Below are positions 31,286 through 40,364 of a stretch of 64,000 nucleotides of DNA, piece by piece. Both the position numbers and the translations under genes were made by a program. This DNA comes from Seohaeicola saemankumensis (GTDB lineage: Bacteria; Pseudomonadota; Alphaproteobacteria; Rhodobacterales; Rhodobacteraceae). Each line of letters opens with the position of its first letter. Position 1 is the first letter of the stretch. Under the pieces are notes generated by a model, which was not told where the DNA came from, made no database searches, and saw nothing but the letters and a program-made list of their open reading frames with translations. The stretch covers positions 1-64,000 of the forward strand of contig NZ_JAIUZI010000006.1 of the NCBI RefSeq assembly GCF_020171285.1, read 5' to 3'.

Positions 31286-32833
31286 TCACCCGTCCCGTTT
31301 CGGCATCGGTTGCAACACGATGAACCCTTTTTCCCACATGTAGTAGAACCGCCCGCCAAAGCCCGGCGACAGCAGCGTGTTGAAGTTCATCGCCTCAAAG
31401 AAATCCGATTCCGCCAGCAGCTTGCCGGTCTTGGCGTCCAGCCAGATCGCCTGCTGCTTGTAGCTCGGGCTTGCGGTTCCCATCAGGTCTTGCTGGGTCA
31501 CGCCGGGTTCGGCCCGCGCGGTGCCAAGCACCCGCTTGTCGGCGGGACCGTAGAGCGCCTGCAGCGCGGTGGTTGCCCCATCCATGGTCCAGGCGACCGT
31601 CATTTCGCCGGTGGATTGGTCCATCGTCACCGCGCCGATCTTCATCATGTTCTGGTCCGCGGAAAACACCATCGAGTTCTCCGCATCCACCGCGGCCTTG
31701 GGCGGCGCCCAGCTCATGCCCGTCGGCAGCTCGGTGCCAAAGGGATAGACGCGGGTGATTTTGGCCGGGTCGCTCTGGCTGACCGCCACGATTGACGAAG
31801 CGGCTTTGGTTGTTGGCGTGCCGTTGACCTGCAGAACGATCCAATCGCCCAGAATGCCCGGCGCGTCGCCCGTTGTCTGACCCGCTTCCAGGTAGTTCGG
31901 GACAACCCAGTCCTTGTCTTGCGACAGGGTCTTGGTCTCGGGGTCCCAGACAAACCGGTAGAGCGCCAGAATGGATGGTGCATAAATCGTGATCTTGCCG
32001 TCGTGCATCGTGATCGTGTGCGGCACGAGCGCATCCTCGGGCACGCTGACACTGTCATAGATCTCGAACGTGTCCGGGTTGATGGCAAGGATGGTCGAAC
32101 CCGGAGCGGCCTCCGCGCCGCCCGGACATTGGATCGCCGCCAGCGTGCCCTGAATGTTGCAGGGCGTCGGCCGGGTCTGGTTCTTGACGATCAGGGTTCC
32201 GTCCGGGGCGATGGTGAGATGTTTAAAGTTGCTGCCCTCTTTCGGCGCATCGGCCGGCAGGTCGGCATGTATCAGGATGCGCCCGGTATCGCCATCCAGC
32301 AGCACCAGATGATTGCCGAACGAGATCGGAATGTTGCCGTTCGGCAGGATGTTCAGGTTCGACGCCCCGGTCCAATCCCCCGACACGTTCGCGTTCTGCA
32401 ACACGGTGCGCCAGATCTCCTTGCCCGTTGTCGCGTCGACCTTGGCCACATATGGCCCCGGCGGCACCAGACCCTGCGGCGGCGGGTTGTTGCCACCGGT
32501 CAGGTATAATTCGCCCGGATAGCGATTGTTCATGAACAGCACGCCCTGATAGTCGCCGTCGGCCCGATAGGCGTAGACCGTGTTTTCCCCGTCCATGGAG
32601 CCGAGGAAACTGGCGCAGGGATAGGTCTGGCTGCGGGTGGCATCCGCAACTTCGGCACCGTTCATCGATTTGAAATAGCCCGGCGTGTCAAGGTTCTGCA
32701 CGCACTCCCAGTCCCGGCTGATCTGTCCGATATCGCCGGGCATCGGTCCGTTTGCCAGGGCAAACCCGTCCTGTGCCAGTGTTGCTGTTGCAATGGCTTG
32801 AGATGACATAATGGCCAGCAGCGTTTTTCGCAT
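31286..32833 (-). CDS. Exported PQQ-like beta-propeller protein
   Basis: A 515-aa protein with a signal peptide (MRKTLLAIMSSQAIATATLAQ). The body shows repeated blade-like segments: VDATTGKEIWRT, LLDGDTGRILIHAD, AINPDTFEIYDS, MDQSTGEMTVAW and LDAKTGKLLAESDF, as in PQQ/WD-like propellers. No quinoprotein dehydrogenase catalytic motif is apparent, so a binding or scaffold role is more likely than redox catalysis. It is the first gene of a four-gene exported set that ends in a porin. The AraC-type gene just upstream, on the same strand, may regulate it. Confidence 0.72.
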   Translation of the reverse strand: MRKTLLAIMSSQAIATATLAQDGFALANGPMPGDIGQISRDWECVQNLDTPGYFKSMNGAEVADATRSQTYPCASFLGSMDGENTVYAYRADGDYQGVLFMNNRYPGELYLTGGNNPPPQGLVPPGPYVAKVDATTGKEIWRTVLQNANVSGDWTGASNLNILPNGNIPISFGNHLVLLDGDTGRILIHADLPADAPKEGSNFKHLTIAPDGTLIVKNQTRPTPCNIQGTLAAIQCPGGAEAAPGSTILAINPDTFEIYDSVSVPEDALVPHTITMHDGKITIYAPSILALYRFVWDPETKTLSQDKDWVVPNYLEAGQTTGDAPGILGDWIVLQVNGTPTTKAASSIVAVSQSDPAKITRVYPFGTELPTGMSWAPPKAAVDAENSMVFSADQNMMKIGAVTMDQSTGEMTVAWTMDGATTALQALYGPADKRVLGTARAEPGVTQQDLMGTASPSYKQQAIWLDAKTGKLLAESDFFEAMNFNTLLSPGFGGRFYYMWEKGFIVLQPMPKRDG

Positions 32834-32947
32834 CCGTGTTCCCTTTCGTTGCGGCACAGCATCGGATTGCGCGGTGCAGCTCTGCTTGCCGAGTATAAAA
32901 AGGGATGCCGGACGATGATTTTACTTTGCGCGCCAAAATATCCGCGA

Positions 32948-33958
32948 CTAAAGGCTGCGCTCGGCCAGTTGCGAAGGGGTCAGGCCCGTTAGCCGCCTGA
33001 CGGCGCGGGTCAGCGCCGATTGCGCCGAATACCCCAGCCGCTCCGACAACTCCGAAAGGGACGCATCTTCTTCCCCGTCCAGATGGGACAGAACCAGATC
33101 TCGGCGCACGAGGTCGAGCTGTTCGGTGTAGCTTGTACCTTCTTCGCTCAGACGCCGTTGCAGGCTGCGCACGCTGCCGCCATAGGCTCCGGCGATCCGT
33201 TCAATCGTGGGTTCGCCGCCGTGCAGCATGGCGGCGATCACCGGACGAACCGAAGCGGCCAGACTGTGATTTTCCGCAAGCGGCGGTATGCGTCGCAAAT
33301 GCGGGTTCGCGGTGCGGTCCCGCGCCACGGTCTGGTAGGGGACCTGCGCAACCGAGAGGTCGATTTCGACGGTTAGCTCTCTGCTGTCGGAAACGTGCAA
33401 CCGGTCGCCAAATGTCCTGGCGATATGAGACAGCCCGACCTGCGGGTGCGGCATCATCTCGACCTTGCGCAAAAGCGGCGGCTGCTGGCCCGTGAACCGC
33501 ACAACCTGCTGGAGCATCGAGATGAGCAGGACATGGATCGCGTGAAGGCTTTCATCGTCTAGCGGCAAGTTCAAAGAGTGGCTGATCCGGACCTGTTCGC
33601 CCTCGATTCCCACGCGGAAAGTTTCATGGCTGGAATGCAGAGGCATCGCAAAGCTCAGCCGTTGCAACGCCTCGATCGGGGTGCGCGCGCCAAGCGCGAC
33701 CGCGCCGATAAAACCGATTTCAGCAACGCTGGCCTGATCGACGATCCGCACGCCAATGTCGGGTCCGTGATTCCGGGCGAGTATTCGCAACAGCTGGATC
33801 GCGCTGCGCAGCGGGATCGGATCCATGGGCGAAAGCGCGAACCAGTAGTCCAGATCGGCCTCATCAAGATAAGGCTCGGAACGGTGGTGATTGGTCTCTG
33901 TCCAGCGCACCAGAGGGACCACGTTCGCGGCTCTTATGAGAGGAATCGTTTTTGCCAA
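32948..33958 (-). CDS. AraC-family transcriptional regulator (Arabinose_bd-type N-terminus)
   Basis: A 336-aa regulator. Residues 20-200 resemble the AraC ligand-binding arm found in OruR/VirS-like regulators (PLRSAIQLLRILARNHGPDIGVRI). The C-terminal 80 residues carry two helix-turn-helix motifs (TIERIAGAYGGSVRSLQRRL and SLSELSERLGYSAQSALTRAVRRLTG). It lies 114 bp upstream of the exported/porin operon on the same strand and is the obvious candidate regulator. Confidence 0.85.
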   Translation of the reverse strand: MAKTIPLIRAANVVPLVRWTETNHHRSEPYLDEADLDYWFALSPMDPIPLRSAIQLLRILARNHGPDIGVRIVDQASVAEIGFIGAVALGARTPIEALQRLSFAMPLHSSHETFRVGIEGEQVRISHSLNLPLDDESLHAIHVLLISMLQQVVRFTGQQPPLLRKVEMMPHPQVGLSHIARTFGDRLHVSDSRELTVEIDLSVAQVPYQTVARDRTANPHLRRIPPLAENHSLAASVRPVIAAMLHGGEPTIERIAGAYGGSVRSLQRRLSEEGTSYTEQLDLVRRDLVLSHLDGEEDASLSELSERLGYSAQSALTRAVRRLTGLTPSQLAERSL

Positions 33959-34592
33959 TGCCCTAAACCTTGTGAGTCAATCCAAGTCCATGAAAATGGA
34001 CCGCAATTCGGCGGACCCGTCAAGAACGGCGACCGGTCCCCTGGTCGGGAAGCGACCAGAGCCGTGCCCGCCGAGGCAGTGCCCAAGGTTCTGCTTGCAG
34101 GAGACTGTCTTTTTGTACCGGATGTCTTTGCTGGGCAAACCCGTTGGGGAGTATGTTTCTCCTTTCCCGAAAGGTTTTATCCTTTGAGCTCTGTGACAGG
34201 TCAGCCAAGAGTTGGGTAATGGTTGAGGCGGGCGGCCCGGGTTTGGATTTTCGCGGCCTGTCGGTCCAAGCCCCCCGACTTGAGGGGCTGCCCCAGCAAC
34301 GTCACATGATGCTTCTTTGCAGGACGACAAATTTGCGGCCTTGTGTTTGGTAGGGGGGCAACGGCTCGTGTCACCCCGCTAACCTGCTGGATTTCCAAGA
34401 TGAATCTCCATCAGGAGTTGCGAAACAAGGCCTCGCGCCGCTGCTCTTTCAGAGCAGTCCGGGCGGAGGGGGTTGACAAAGCAACTCGTGTATCTCTATT
34501 GAGTTGCGTTATCAACCAGAGCGCGGAATACCGGGAGATCACCGCCCGCCATTTCGACGCGCAAACCACCCGGATCATTAAGGGATCGAATA
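33959..34592. other. 634-bp intergenic region
   Basis: This region separates the AraC-type gene from the divergent formaldehyde dehydrogenase operon. Between 33959 and about 34440 I see no gene, only overlapping frames without family features. The right end holds a promoter with an overlapping inverted repeat (34473-34507). Confidence 0.5.
34473..34507 (+). promoter_or_regulatory. Promoter with overlapping operator upstream of the formaldehyde dehydrogenase/P450 operon
   Basis: TTGACA at 34473-34478 and TATTGA at 34497-34502 form a -35/-10 pair with an 18-bp spacer. GCAACTC (34481-34487) and GAGTTGC (34501-34507) are perfect inverted repeats across the spacer and -10, so a bound repressor would block the polymerase. 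TTATCAAC follows at 34509-34516 and also occurs upstream of the TRAP operon at 41425-41432. Confidence 0.55.
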
Positions 34593-35702
34593 ATGAAATC
34601 TCGTGCTGCAGTTGCTTTCGAGCCCCGGAAACCACTGGAAATCCTCGAAGTGGATGTCGCCGGCCCAAAGGCGGGCGAGGTGCTGGTCGAAATCATGGCG
34701 ACGGGCATCTGCCACACCGATGCCTACACGCTTGACGGGTTCGACAGTGAGGGGCTGTTCCCCTCGATCTTGGGGCATGAAGGGGCCGGGATCGTGCGCG
34801 AGGTCGGGCCGGGCGTTACCAGCGTGAAGCCGGACGATCATGTCATCCCGCTCTACACACCCGAGTGCCGGCAGTGCAAAAGCTGTCTAAGCGGCAAGAC
34901 CAACCTGTGCACCGCGATCCGCGCGACCCAGGGGCAGGGGCTGATGCCCGACGGGACCTCGCGGTTTTCCTACAAGGGGCAGATGCTGCACCACTACATG
35001 GGCTGTTCGACCTTTTCGAACTTTACCGTTCTGCCGGAAATCGCGGTGGCCAAGATCCGCGAGGACGCCCCGTTTCACAGCGCCTGCTATGTCGGGTGCG
35101 GGGTGACAACCGGGGTCGGGGCGGTGACCAAGACCGCCCGGGTCGAACCGGGATCGACCGTGATCGTCTTTGGTCTGGGCGGCATCGGGCTGAACGTGAT
35201 CCAGGCCGCACGGATGGTTGGCGCCGACATGATCGTCGGCGTCGATCTCAACGATGACAAGGCCGAGTGGGGCCGCAAATTCGGCATGACGCATTTCGTC
35301 AACCCGGCGCAGGTGAAGGGCGATATCGTGCAGCACCTGGTCGACCTGACCGATGGTGGCGCCGATTACACGTTTGACTGCACCGGCAACACCGATGTGA
35401 TGCGCACCGCGCTGGAGGCCTGCCACAGGGGCTGGGGTGTCTCCACCGTGATCGGCGTGGCCGAGGCGGGCAAGGAGATCTCGACCCGGCCGTTTCAGCT
35501 GGTGACGGGTCGGGTCTGGCAGGGGTCGGCCTTTGGCGGCGCCAGGGGCCGCACCGACGTTCCGAAAATCGTCGACTGGTACATGAACGGCAAGATCGAG
35601 ATCGACCCGATGATCACCCATGTCCTGACATTGGACGAGATCAACAAAGGGTTCGACCTGATGCACGCAGGCCAATCGATCCGCTCGGTTGTCGTCTACT
35701 GA
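34593..35702 (+). CDS. S-(hydroxymethyl)glutathione dehydrogenase (class III alcohol dehydrogenase)
   Basis: A 369-aa zinc-dependent dehydrogenase of standard class III length. Catalytic zinc ligands are Cys40 (GICHTD) and His62 (GHEGAG), with a third Cys in YVGCGVTTG. Structural zinc Cys are 92, 95, 98 and 106. The NAD-binding glycine motif is [10 protein letters not shown]. It oxidises S-hydroxymethylglutathione, the adduct of formaldehyde and glutathione. It is the first gene of an operon with a P450 and its redox partners, where formaldehyde from O-demethylation would be its substrate. Confidence 0.9.
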   Translation: MKSRAAVAFEPRKPLEILEVDVAGPKAGEVLVEIMATGICHTDAYTLDGFDSEGLFPSILGHEGAGIVREVGPGVTSVKPDDHVIPLYTPECRQCKSCLSGKTNLCTAIRATQGQGLMPDGTSRFSYKGQMLHHYMGCSTFSNFTVLPEIAVAKIREDAPFHSACYVGCGVTTGVGAVTKTARVEPGSTVIVFGLGGIGLNVIQAARMVGADMIVGVDLNDDKAEWGRKFGMTHFVNPAQVKGDIVQHLVDLTDGGADYTFDCTGNTDVMRTALEACHRGWGVSTVIGVAEAGKEISTRPFQLVTGRVWQGSAFGGARGRTDVPKIVDWYMNGKIEIDPMITHVLTLDEINKGFDLMHAGQSIRSVVVY

Positions 35703-35754
35703 CACCGGTCCGGGATCTGTCCCGCGCGGCAGGACATTCACAGGAGGAGAGAAA

Positions 35755-36978
35755 ATGACACTGATCGAAGGGCACCGGCCCATAACTCCCGCCACGGGCA
35801 TTCCCGTATGGGATGTCAACCCCTATGACGAAGCCATTCTGCGCGACCCGTATGAGTATTACGCCCGGCTTCGGGAATTGGGCGAGGTCGTCTATATCCC
35901 GCGCTACAGCGTGCTGGCGGTCGGGCGCTATGCCACGACGCACAAGATCTTTGCCGATCATGAGAATTTCCTGTCCTCGCGCGGGGTGGGCCTGAACGAT
36001 TTCGCGCTGGAAAAAGGCTGGCGCGAACGGTCGATCATCCTTGAGGTCGACCCGCCCGAACATACCAAGACGCGCAAGGTCATGGCGCGGGTCCTGTCGC
36101 CCAAGGTCATGAAGACCATGTCCGACCTGTTCCGTGACACGGCGGAACGGATCGTGGATCAGATTATCGATCAGGGCACCATCGAGGTCGTTGCCGACCT
36201 GGCCGAGCCTTACCCCACGACCGTCTTTCCGCAGGCGCTGGGCATGACGGAAAGCAATCGGCGCTATCTGGTCGATTATGGCGCGATGGTCTTCAACTCG
36301 GTCGGTCCCGACAACGCGTTGCGCCGCAATTCCCTGCGCAACGCGGGCGAGATCATTCCCTGGATCACCGCCGCCTGTGCGCGCGAACGACTGACGGAGG
36401 ATGGCATGGGCGCGATGGTCTATGCCGACGCCGACAAGGGCGAGATCACCCATGACGAGGCCGGTTTGCTGGTGCGGTCCTTCCTGTCCGCCGGGGTGGA
36501 TACGACTGTCACCGGCATCGGCAACGCTCTGTGGTGCCTGTCGCAGAACCCGGGCGAGTGGGACAAGCTGAAGGCCGATCCGACCCTGTTCCGCCCGGCT
36601 TTCGAAGAGGTGCTGCGCTATACCTCGCCGGTACATACCTTTGGCCGCACCGCCGGGCACGCGACCGAGATCGCGGGTTACCCGGTCGAAGAGGGCACCA
36701 AGATCCTCTGCGTGCTGGGTGCGGCGAACATGGACCCCGACAAATGGGGCGATCCGGAGGTGTTTCGCATCGACCGCAAACCGGTCGGGCATGTGGGCTT
36801 TGGCGCGGGCATCCACGGCTGCGTGGGGCAGAACCTCGCGCGGGCCGAATTGCAGGCGTTGCTGACCGTGATGCTGGAGCGGATCGACCGCATCGAACCG
36901 GCGGGCGATCCGGTCTGGCGGCCCAACAACGCGATCCGGGCGCTGGACAAGCTGCCCCTGAAACTGATCCCGAAATAG
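35755..36978 (+). CDS. CYP199A-like cytochrome P450, probable aromatic O-demethylase
   Basis: A 407-aa soluble bacterial P450. The I-helix motif is AGVDTTV, ExxR is FEEVLRY, and the haem Cys356 is in GFGAGIHGCVGQ. From memory, long stretches resemble Rhodopseudomonas palustris CYP199A2/A4: SSRGVGLNDF, DPPEHT, LSPKVMKT, AEPYPTTVFP and LLVRSFLSAGVDTT. The B'-region Arg and the I-helix Arg-Ser pair, important for holding the benzoate carboxylate, are present. The CYP199A enzymes demethylate 4-methoxybenzoate and relatives, releasing formaldehyde. GGAGGAG precedes the ATG at 35755. Ferredoxin and reductase genes follow directly. Confidence 0.86.
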   Translation: MTLIEGHRPITPATGIPVWDVNPYDEAILRDPYEYYARLRELGEVVYIPRYSVLAVGRYATTHKIFADHENFLSSRGVGLNDFALEKGWRERSIILEVDPPEHTKTRKVMARVLSPKVMKTMSDLFRDTAERIVDQIIDQGTIEVVADLAEPYPTTVFPQALGMTESNRRYLVDYGAMVFNSVGPDNALRRNSLRNAGEIIPWITAACARERLTEDGMGAMVYADADKGEITHDEAGLLVRSFLSAGVDTTVTGIGNALWCLSQNPGEWDKLKADPTLFRPAFEEVLRYTSPVHTFGRTAGHATEIAGYPVEEGTKILCVLGAANMDPDKWGDPEVFRIDRKPVGHVGFGAGIHGCVGQNLARAELQALLTVMLERIDRIEPAGDPVWRPNNAIRALDKLPLKLIPK

Positions 36979-36990
36979 GAGAGAGCGGAC

Positions 36991-37314
36991 ATGGTCAAGG
37001 TAACCTATGTCGATGCCGAAGGCGCAGAAACGCGGATCGAGGCGGAGGAGGGCGACACCGTGATGAGCGCGGCCATCGCCAATGATATCGACGGGATCGT
37101 CGGTGAATGCGGCGGCTCGATGATGTGCGCTACCTGTCATTGCTATGTCGATGAGGCCTGGGCAGAGAAGACCGGGCCGCGCATGGATGGCGAGGACGAC
37201 ATGCTCGATTGCGCCGCCTCGGAGGTGACCGAGCGCTCGCGCCTGTCCTGCCAGGTCAGGCTGACGGCGGATCTGGACGGGCTGGTGGTGCATCTGCCGG
37301 CCGAACAGATATGA
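36991..37314 (+). CDS. [2Fe-2S] ferredoxin, putidaredoxin/palustrisredoxin type
   Basis: A 107-aa adrenodoxin-type ferredoxin. Cluster ligands are Cys40, Cys46 and Cys49 (GECGGSMMCATC) and a later Cys in RLSCQV. A MDGEDDMLDCA segment matches the acidic partner-binding helix of putidaredoxins. It shuttles electrons from the next gene's reductase to the P450. It lies 12 bp after the P450 and shares ATGA with the reductase. Confidence 0.92.
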   Translation: MVKVTYVDAEGAETRIEAEEGDTVMSAAIANDIDGIVGECGGSMMCATCHCYVDEAWAEKTGPRMDGEDDMLDCAASEVTERSRLSCQVRLTADLDGLVVHLPAEQI

Positions 37315-38483
37315 GCACCGGTCGCGTCGTCATCGTCGGCGCGGGGCAGGGCGGCTTTCAGGCCGCCGCCAGCCTCCGCCAGGAGGGGCTCAGCGGGCCC
37401 ATCACCCTGATCGGGGCGGAACCGGGGCTACCGTACCAGCGACCGCCGCTGTCCAAGGCGTATCTCAAGACGGGCGAGGCGGCTAAACTGGCGCTTCGCC
37501 CGCAGTCGTTTTTCGACAAGAACGCGATCAACTACCTGCCCGAAACCTGGGTCGAGGGAATAGACCGGGCGGCGGCAGAGGTGCACGCGGGCGGTCGGCG
37601 AATTGCCTATGATCACCTGATCCTGGCCACCGGCACGCGCAACCTGCGCCCGCCCATCGACGGGATCGACGCGGCGCTGGACCTGCGCACGCTGACCGAC
37701 GCCGCTGCCCTGCGCGCGGCGCTGGACGGTCCGCGCCGGTTGGCGGTGATCGGTGGCGGCTTCATCGGGCTGGAATTCGCAGCCGTGGCGCGCGAGCTGG
37801 GCCACGAGGTGAGCGTGGCCGAAGCCGCGCCGCGCCTGATGGCGCGGGCGGTGTCGCCGCTGATGTCTGACCGGTTCCTGGCACTGCATCGGCAGCTGGG
37901 CGTTGCCGTGCATCTGGGCGCGCCGGTTGCGGCGGTGTCCGCGACGGGGATCGCGCTGTCCGATGGCACGGATATCGATGCCGATCTTGTCCTTCTGGCC
38001 GCCGGTGTACGGCCCAATACCGAGCTGGCCGAGGCCGCCGGGCTTGCCGTTGAAAACGGCATCGCGGTTGACGCCCGGCTGCTGACCAGCGACCCGGCGA
38101 TTTCTGCGCTGGGCGATTGCGCGTCCTTCCCCGACCCGCGCACCGCTCGGCGGATCCGGCTGGAAAGCGTACAGGCCGCCACTGACCACGCCCGCGCCAT
38201 CGCGCGCCGGATCGTCAAAGGCGACGATGCTTACTACGCAGCGCTGCCGTGGTTCTGGTCGGATCAGGCCGATTGCAAGCTGCAGATCGCCGGTCTGGCG
38301 GGGGCGGAGGATGAGGCGGTCGCGGTTAGCGACAGCGCTGTCTTTCGCTTTGCGGGCGGGCAATTGACCGCCGTGGAAACCGTGAACGACGCGCGTACCC
38401 ACATGCAGGCGCGCAAGCGGCTGACCGCCAGCGTCCCGGACCGGACCACGCTGGAGGCGGCGGGTTTTGACCTGGCGGCCTGA
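37311..38483 (+). CDS. NAD(P)H-dependent ferredoxin reductase, putidaredoxin reductase type
   Basis: A 390-aa FAD enzyme. The N-terminal FAD motif is VVIVGAGQGGFQAA, the central NAD motif VIGGGFIGLEFA, and the second FAD segment ALGDCASF. PYQRPPLSK is typical of the PdR/BphA4 class. The start at 37311 overlaps the ferredoxin stop by ATGA; the earlier start at 37209 lies inside the ferredoxin gene. It completes a three-component class I P450 system. Confidence 0.9.
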   Translation: MSTGRVVIVGAGQGGFQAAASLRQEGLSGPITLIGAEPGLPYQRPPLSKAYLKTGEAAKLALRPQSFFDKNAINYLPETWVEGIDRAAAEVHAGGRRIAYDHLILATGTRNLRPPIDGIDAALDLRTLTDAAALRAALDGPRRLAVIGGGFIGLEFAAVARELGHEVSVAEAAPRLMARAVSPLMSDRFLALHRQLGVAVHLGAPVAAVSATGIALSDGTDIDADLVLLAAGVRPNTELAEAAGLAVENGIAVDARLLTSDPAISALGDCASFPDPRTARRIRLESVQAATDHARAIARRIVKGDDAYYAALPWFWSDQADCKLQIAGLAGAEDEAVAVSDSAVFRFAGGQLTAVETVNDARTHMQARKRLTASVPDRTTLEAAGFDLAA

Positions 38484-38503
38484 GGTCAGGCCACAAAAAA
38501 GAC

Positions 38504-38536
38504 CCCCCGCGCCGGATCGCCCGGCGCGGGGGTTTT
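38504..38536. terminator. Strong bidirectional intrinsic terminator
   Basis: CCCCCGCGCCGG (38504-38515), a 5-nt loop ATCGC, then CCGGCGCGGGGG (38521-38532) followed by TTTTCTTTT. On the other strand the same stem is followed by the complement of ACAAAAAAGA. It ends both the P450 operon (plus) and the convergent TRAP operon (minus). Confidence 0.92.
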
Positions 38537-38552
38537 CTTTTGCCCGGATAAC

Positions 38553-39857
38553 TCAGTTGAACATCGAGTTGGGGATCATCAGCGCGATGCCGGGGAAGGC
38601 GATGATCAGGACCAGCGCCGCGATCATTGCGAACCAGAATGGCAGAACGCCGGCAAAGATCGCCGCCATCGGCACGTTGGGTGCCACGCCTTTCACGACG
38701 AAAACGTTGATGCCCACGGGCGGGGTGATCATGCCCATCTCGATCACGATGACGGCCACGACGCCGAACCAGATCGGGTCGTATCCCAGGCCGAGGATGA
38801 TCGGGTAGACGATGGGGATCGTCACCACCAGCATCGACAGGGCATCCATGAACATGCCCAGCACGGTATAGGCCAGCAGAATCACGATGAGCGTGCCCAG
38901 CGGCCCCAACCCCAGCGCCGACAGCGCGTTGCCCAGGCTCTCGGGGATCTGCGTCAGCGCGAGGAAGGGGCTGAAGATCCCGGCGCCGATGATGATCACA
39001 TACAGCATTGTTGTCGTCATGATCGTGTCGAGAAACACGTCGCGCAGCATCGGCAGCGTCAGCTTGCGCGCCACCACGGCAAAGATCAGCACCAGCGTCG
39101 CGCCGACACCGGCCGCCTCGACCGGGGTGAAGACACCGATGTAGATCCCGCCGATCGAGATCACGATCACCGCGATCAGCGGCATCGCCCCCATCAGTCG
39201 CCCCAGCCGTTCGTCCAGCGGGACCCGGTGCCCGCGAGGCCCGGCGGCCGGGTCGATCAGCGTGGTCAGGGCGATGGCCGCCAGAAACAGCACCGTCAGC
39301 AGGATACCCGGCAGGATGCCCGCCATGAACAGCCGGCCCAGCGATTCCTCGGTCAGGATGGAATAGAGCACGAAACCGGTCGAGGGCGGGATCAGAAAGC
39401 CCAGCGTGCCGCCTGCGGCGACCGACCCGGTGGCCAGCTTGCTGCTGTAGCCGAACCGGTCCATTTCCGGTATCGCCACCTTGCCGATGGTCACGGCGGT
39501 GGCCACCGACGATCCGCTGACCGCCGAAAACGCCGCGCAGCCCAGGATCGAGGCCGAGGCCAGCCCGCCCCGGAACCGCCCGACCCAGGCATAGGCCAGG
39601 TCATAGAGTCCCCGGCTGAACCCGGCGGCCGACGAGATATTGCCCATCAGGATAAAGAGCGGGATCACCACCAGTGAATAGGCGGACACCGCCGAGAAGG
39701 TTTCGGCCGACAGGATCGCCACCGCGCTGCGCTGGCCGTTCAGAACCCATGTGCCAAAGAACCCGGCGGCCAGCATCGCCATGCCCACCGGGACCCGCAG
39801 GGCCAGCAGCACGAACATGCCACCAATGCCCAGAACACCAATCAGCGTGTCGGTCAT
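38553..39857 (-). CDS. TRAP transporter large permease (DctM-like)
   Basis: A 434-aa inner-membrane protein with about a dozen hydrophobic segments. DctM family motifs are AAFSAVSGSSVATA, VAAGGTLGFLIPPS, FTPVEAAGVGA and MITPPVGINVFV. It transports an organic acid using a sodium or proton gradient, with the small permease and binding protein encoded upstream. It overlaps the small permease gene by ATGA. Confidence 0.92.
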   Translation of the reverse strand: MTDTLIGVLGIGGMFVLLALRVPVGMAMLAAGFFGTWVLNGQRSAVAILSAETFSAVSAYSLVVIPLFILMGNISSAAGFSRGLYDLAYAWVGRFRGGLASASILGCAAFSAVSGSSVATAVTIGKVAIPEMDRFGYSSKLATGSVAAGGTLGFLIPPSTGFVLYSILTEESLGRLFMAGILPGILLTVLFLAAIALTTLIDPAAGPRGHRVPLDERLGRLMGAMPLIAVIVISIGGIYIGVFTPVEAAGVGATLVLIFAVVARKLTLPMLRDVFLDTIMTTTMLYVIIIGAGIFSPFLALTQIPESLGNALSALGLGPLGTLIVILLAYTVLGMFMDALSMLVVTIPIVYPIILGLGYDPIWFGVVAVIVIEMGMITPPVGINVFVVKGVAPNVPMAAIFAGVLPFWFAMIAALVLIIAFPGIALMIPNSMFN

Positions 39858-40363
39858 GTCCGTGCCCCCCTGTCGGTGATCTGGCCGATCAGCTGCACCA
39901 GCAGGATCAGCGCATAGAGCCCCATGCCCGCGCAGATCAGCGCGTAGAAGGGCCAGACCGGGATGCCGATCATGTTGGTGCGGTCATCGAACTCCAGCGC
40001 GTCCAGCGTGCGCGCGACATAGGCGCGAACCAGAAAGCCCAACACGACGATGCCGATCACCCGGTAGAGCGCATCGCCAAAGGCACGACCGCTGCGTCCC
40101 AGCAGCGGATCCAGCAGGTCGATCCGCACGTGGGCATCGCGCCGCGTGCAATAGGGAATGCCCAGCATCACCACCGCGACCGAGGCCAGTTCGACCACCT
40201 CGTTGCCGCCATGGATCGGGGCGTTGAAGGCATAGCGCAGGATGGCCCCGGCAAAGACAAAGATCATCATCGCGGCCAGAACCACCGATGCGGTCAGCGC
40301 CAGCCACGTGTCGGCCCGGTCGAACAGGGTTCGCCGGGCCTTGGTCGATGCAATCGGTGCCAT
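39854..40363 (-). CDS. TRAP transporter small permease (DctQ-like)
   Basis: A 169-aa membrane protein with four hydrophobic segments, as in DctQ proteins (LALTASVVLAAMMIFVFAGA, ELASVAVVMLGIP, IGIVVLGFLVRAYVA, FYALICAGMGLYALILLV). HVRIDLLDPLLG is the typical cytoplasmic loop. The ATG at 40363 is chosen because the longer frame runs into the binding-protein gene; one base separates it from that gene's stop. Confidence 0.88.
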   Translation of the reverse strand: MAPIASTKARRTLFDRADTWLALTASVVLAAMMIFVFAGAILRYAFNAPIHGGNEVVELASVAVVMLGIPYCTRRDAHVRIDLLDPLLGRSGRAFGDALYRVIGIVVLGFLVRAYVARTLDALEFDDRTNMIGIPVWPFYALICAGMGLYALILLVQLIGQITDRGART

Positions 40364-40364
40364 C

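Noticed and set aside
34020-34398. Short ORFs on both strands upstream of the formaldehyde dehydrogenase
   Set aside because: No conserved features, mutually overlapping, and poor start contexts.
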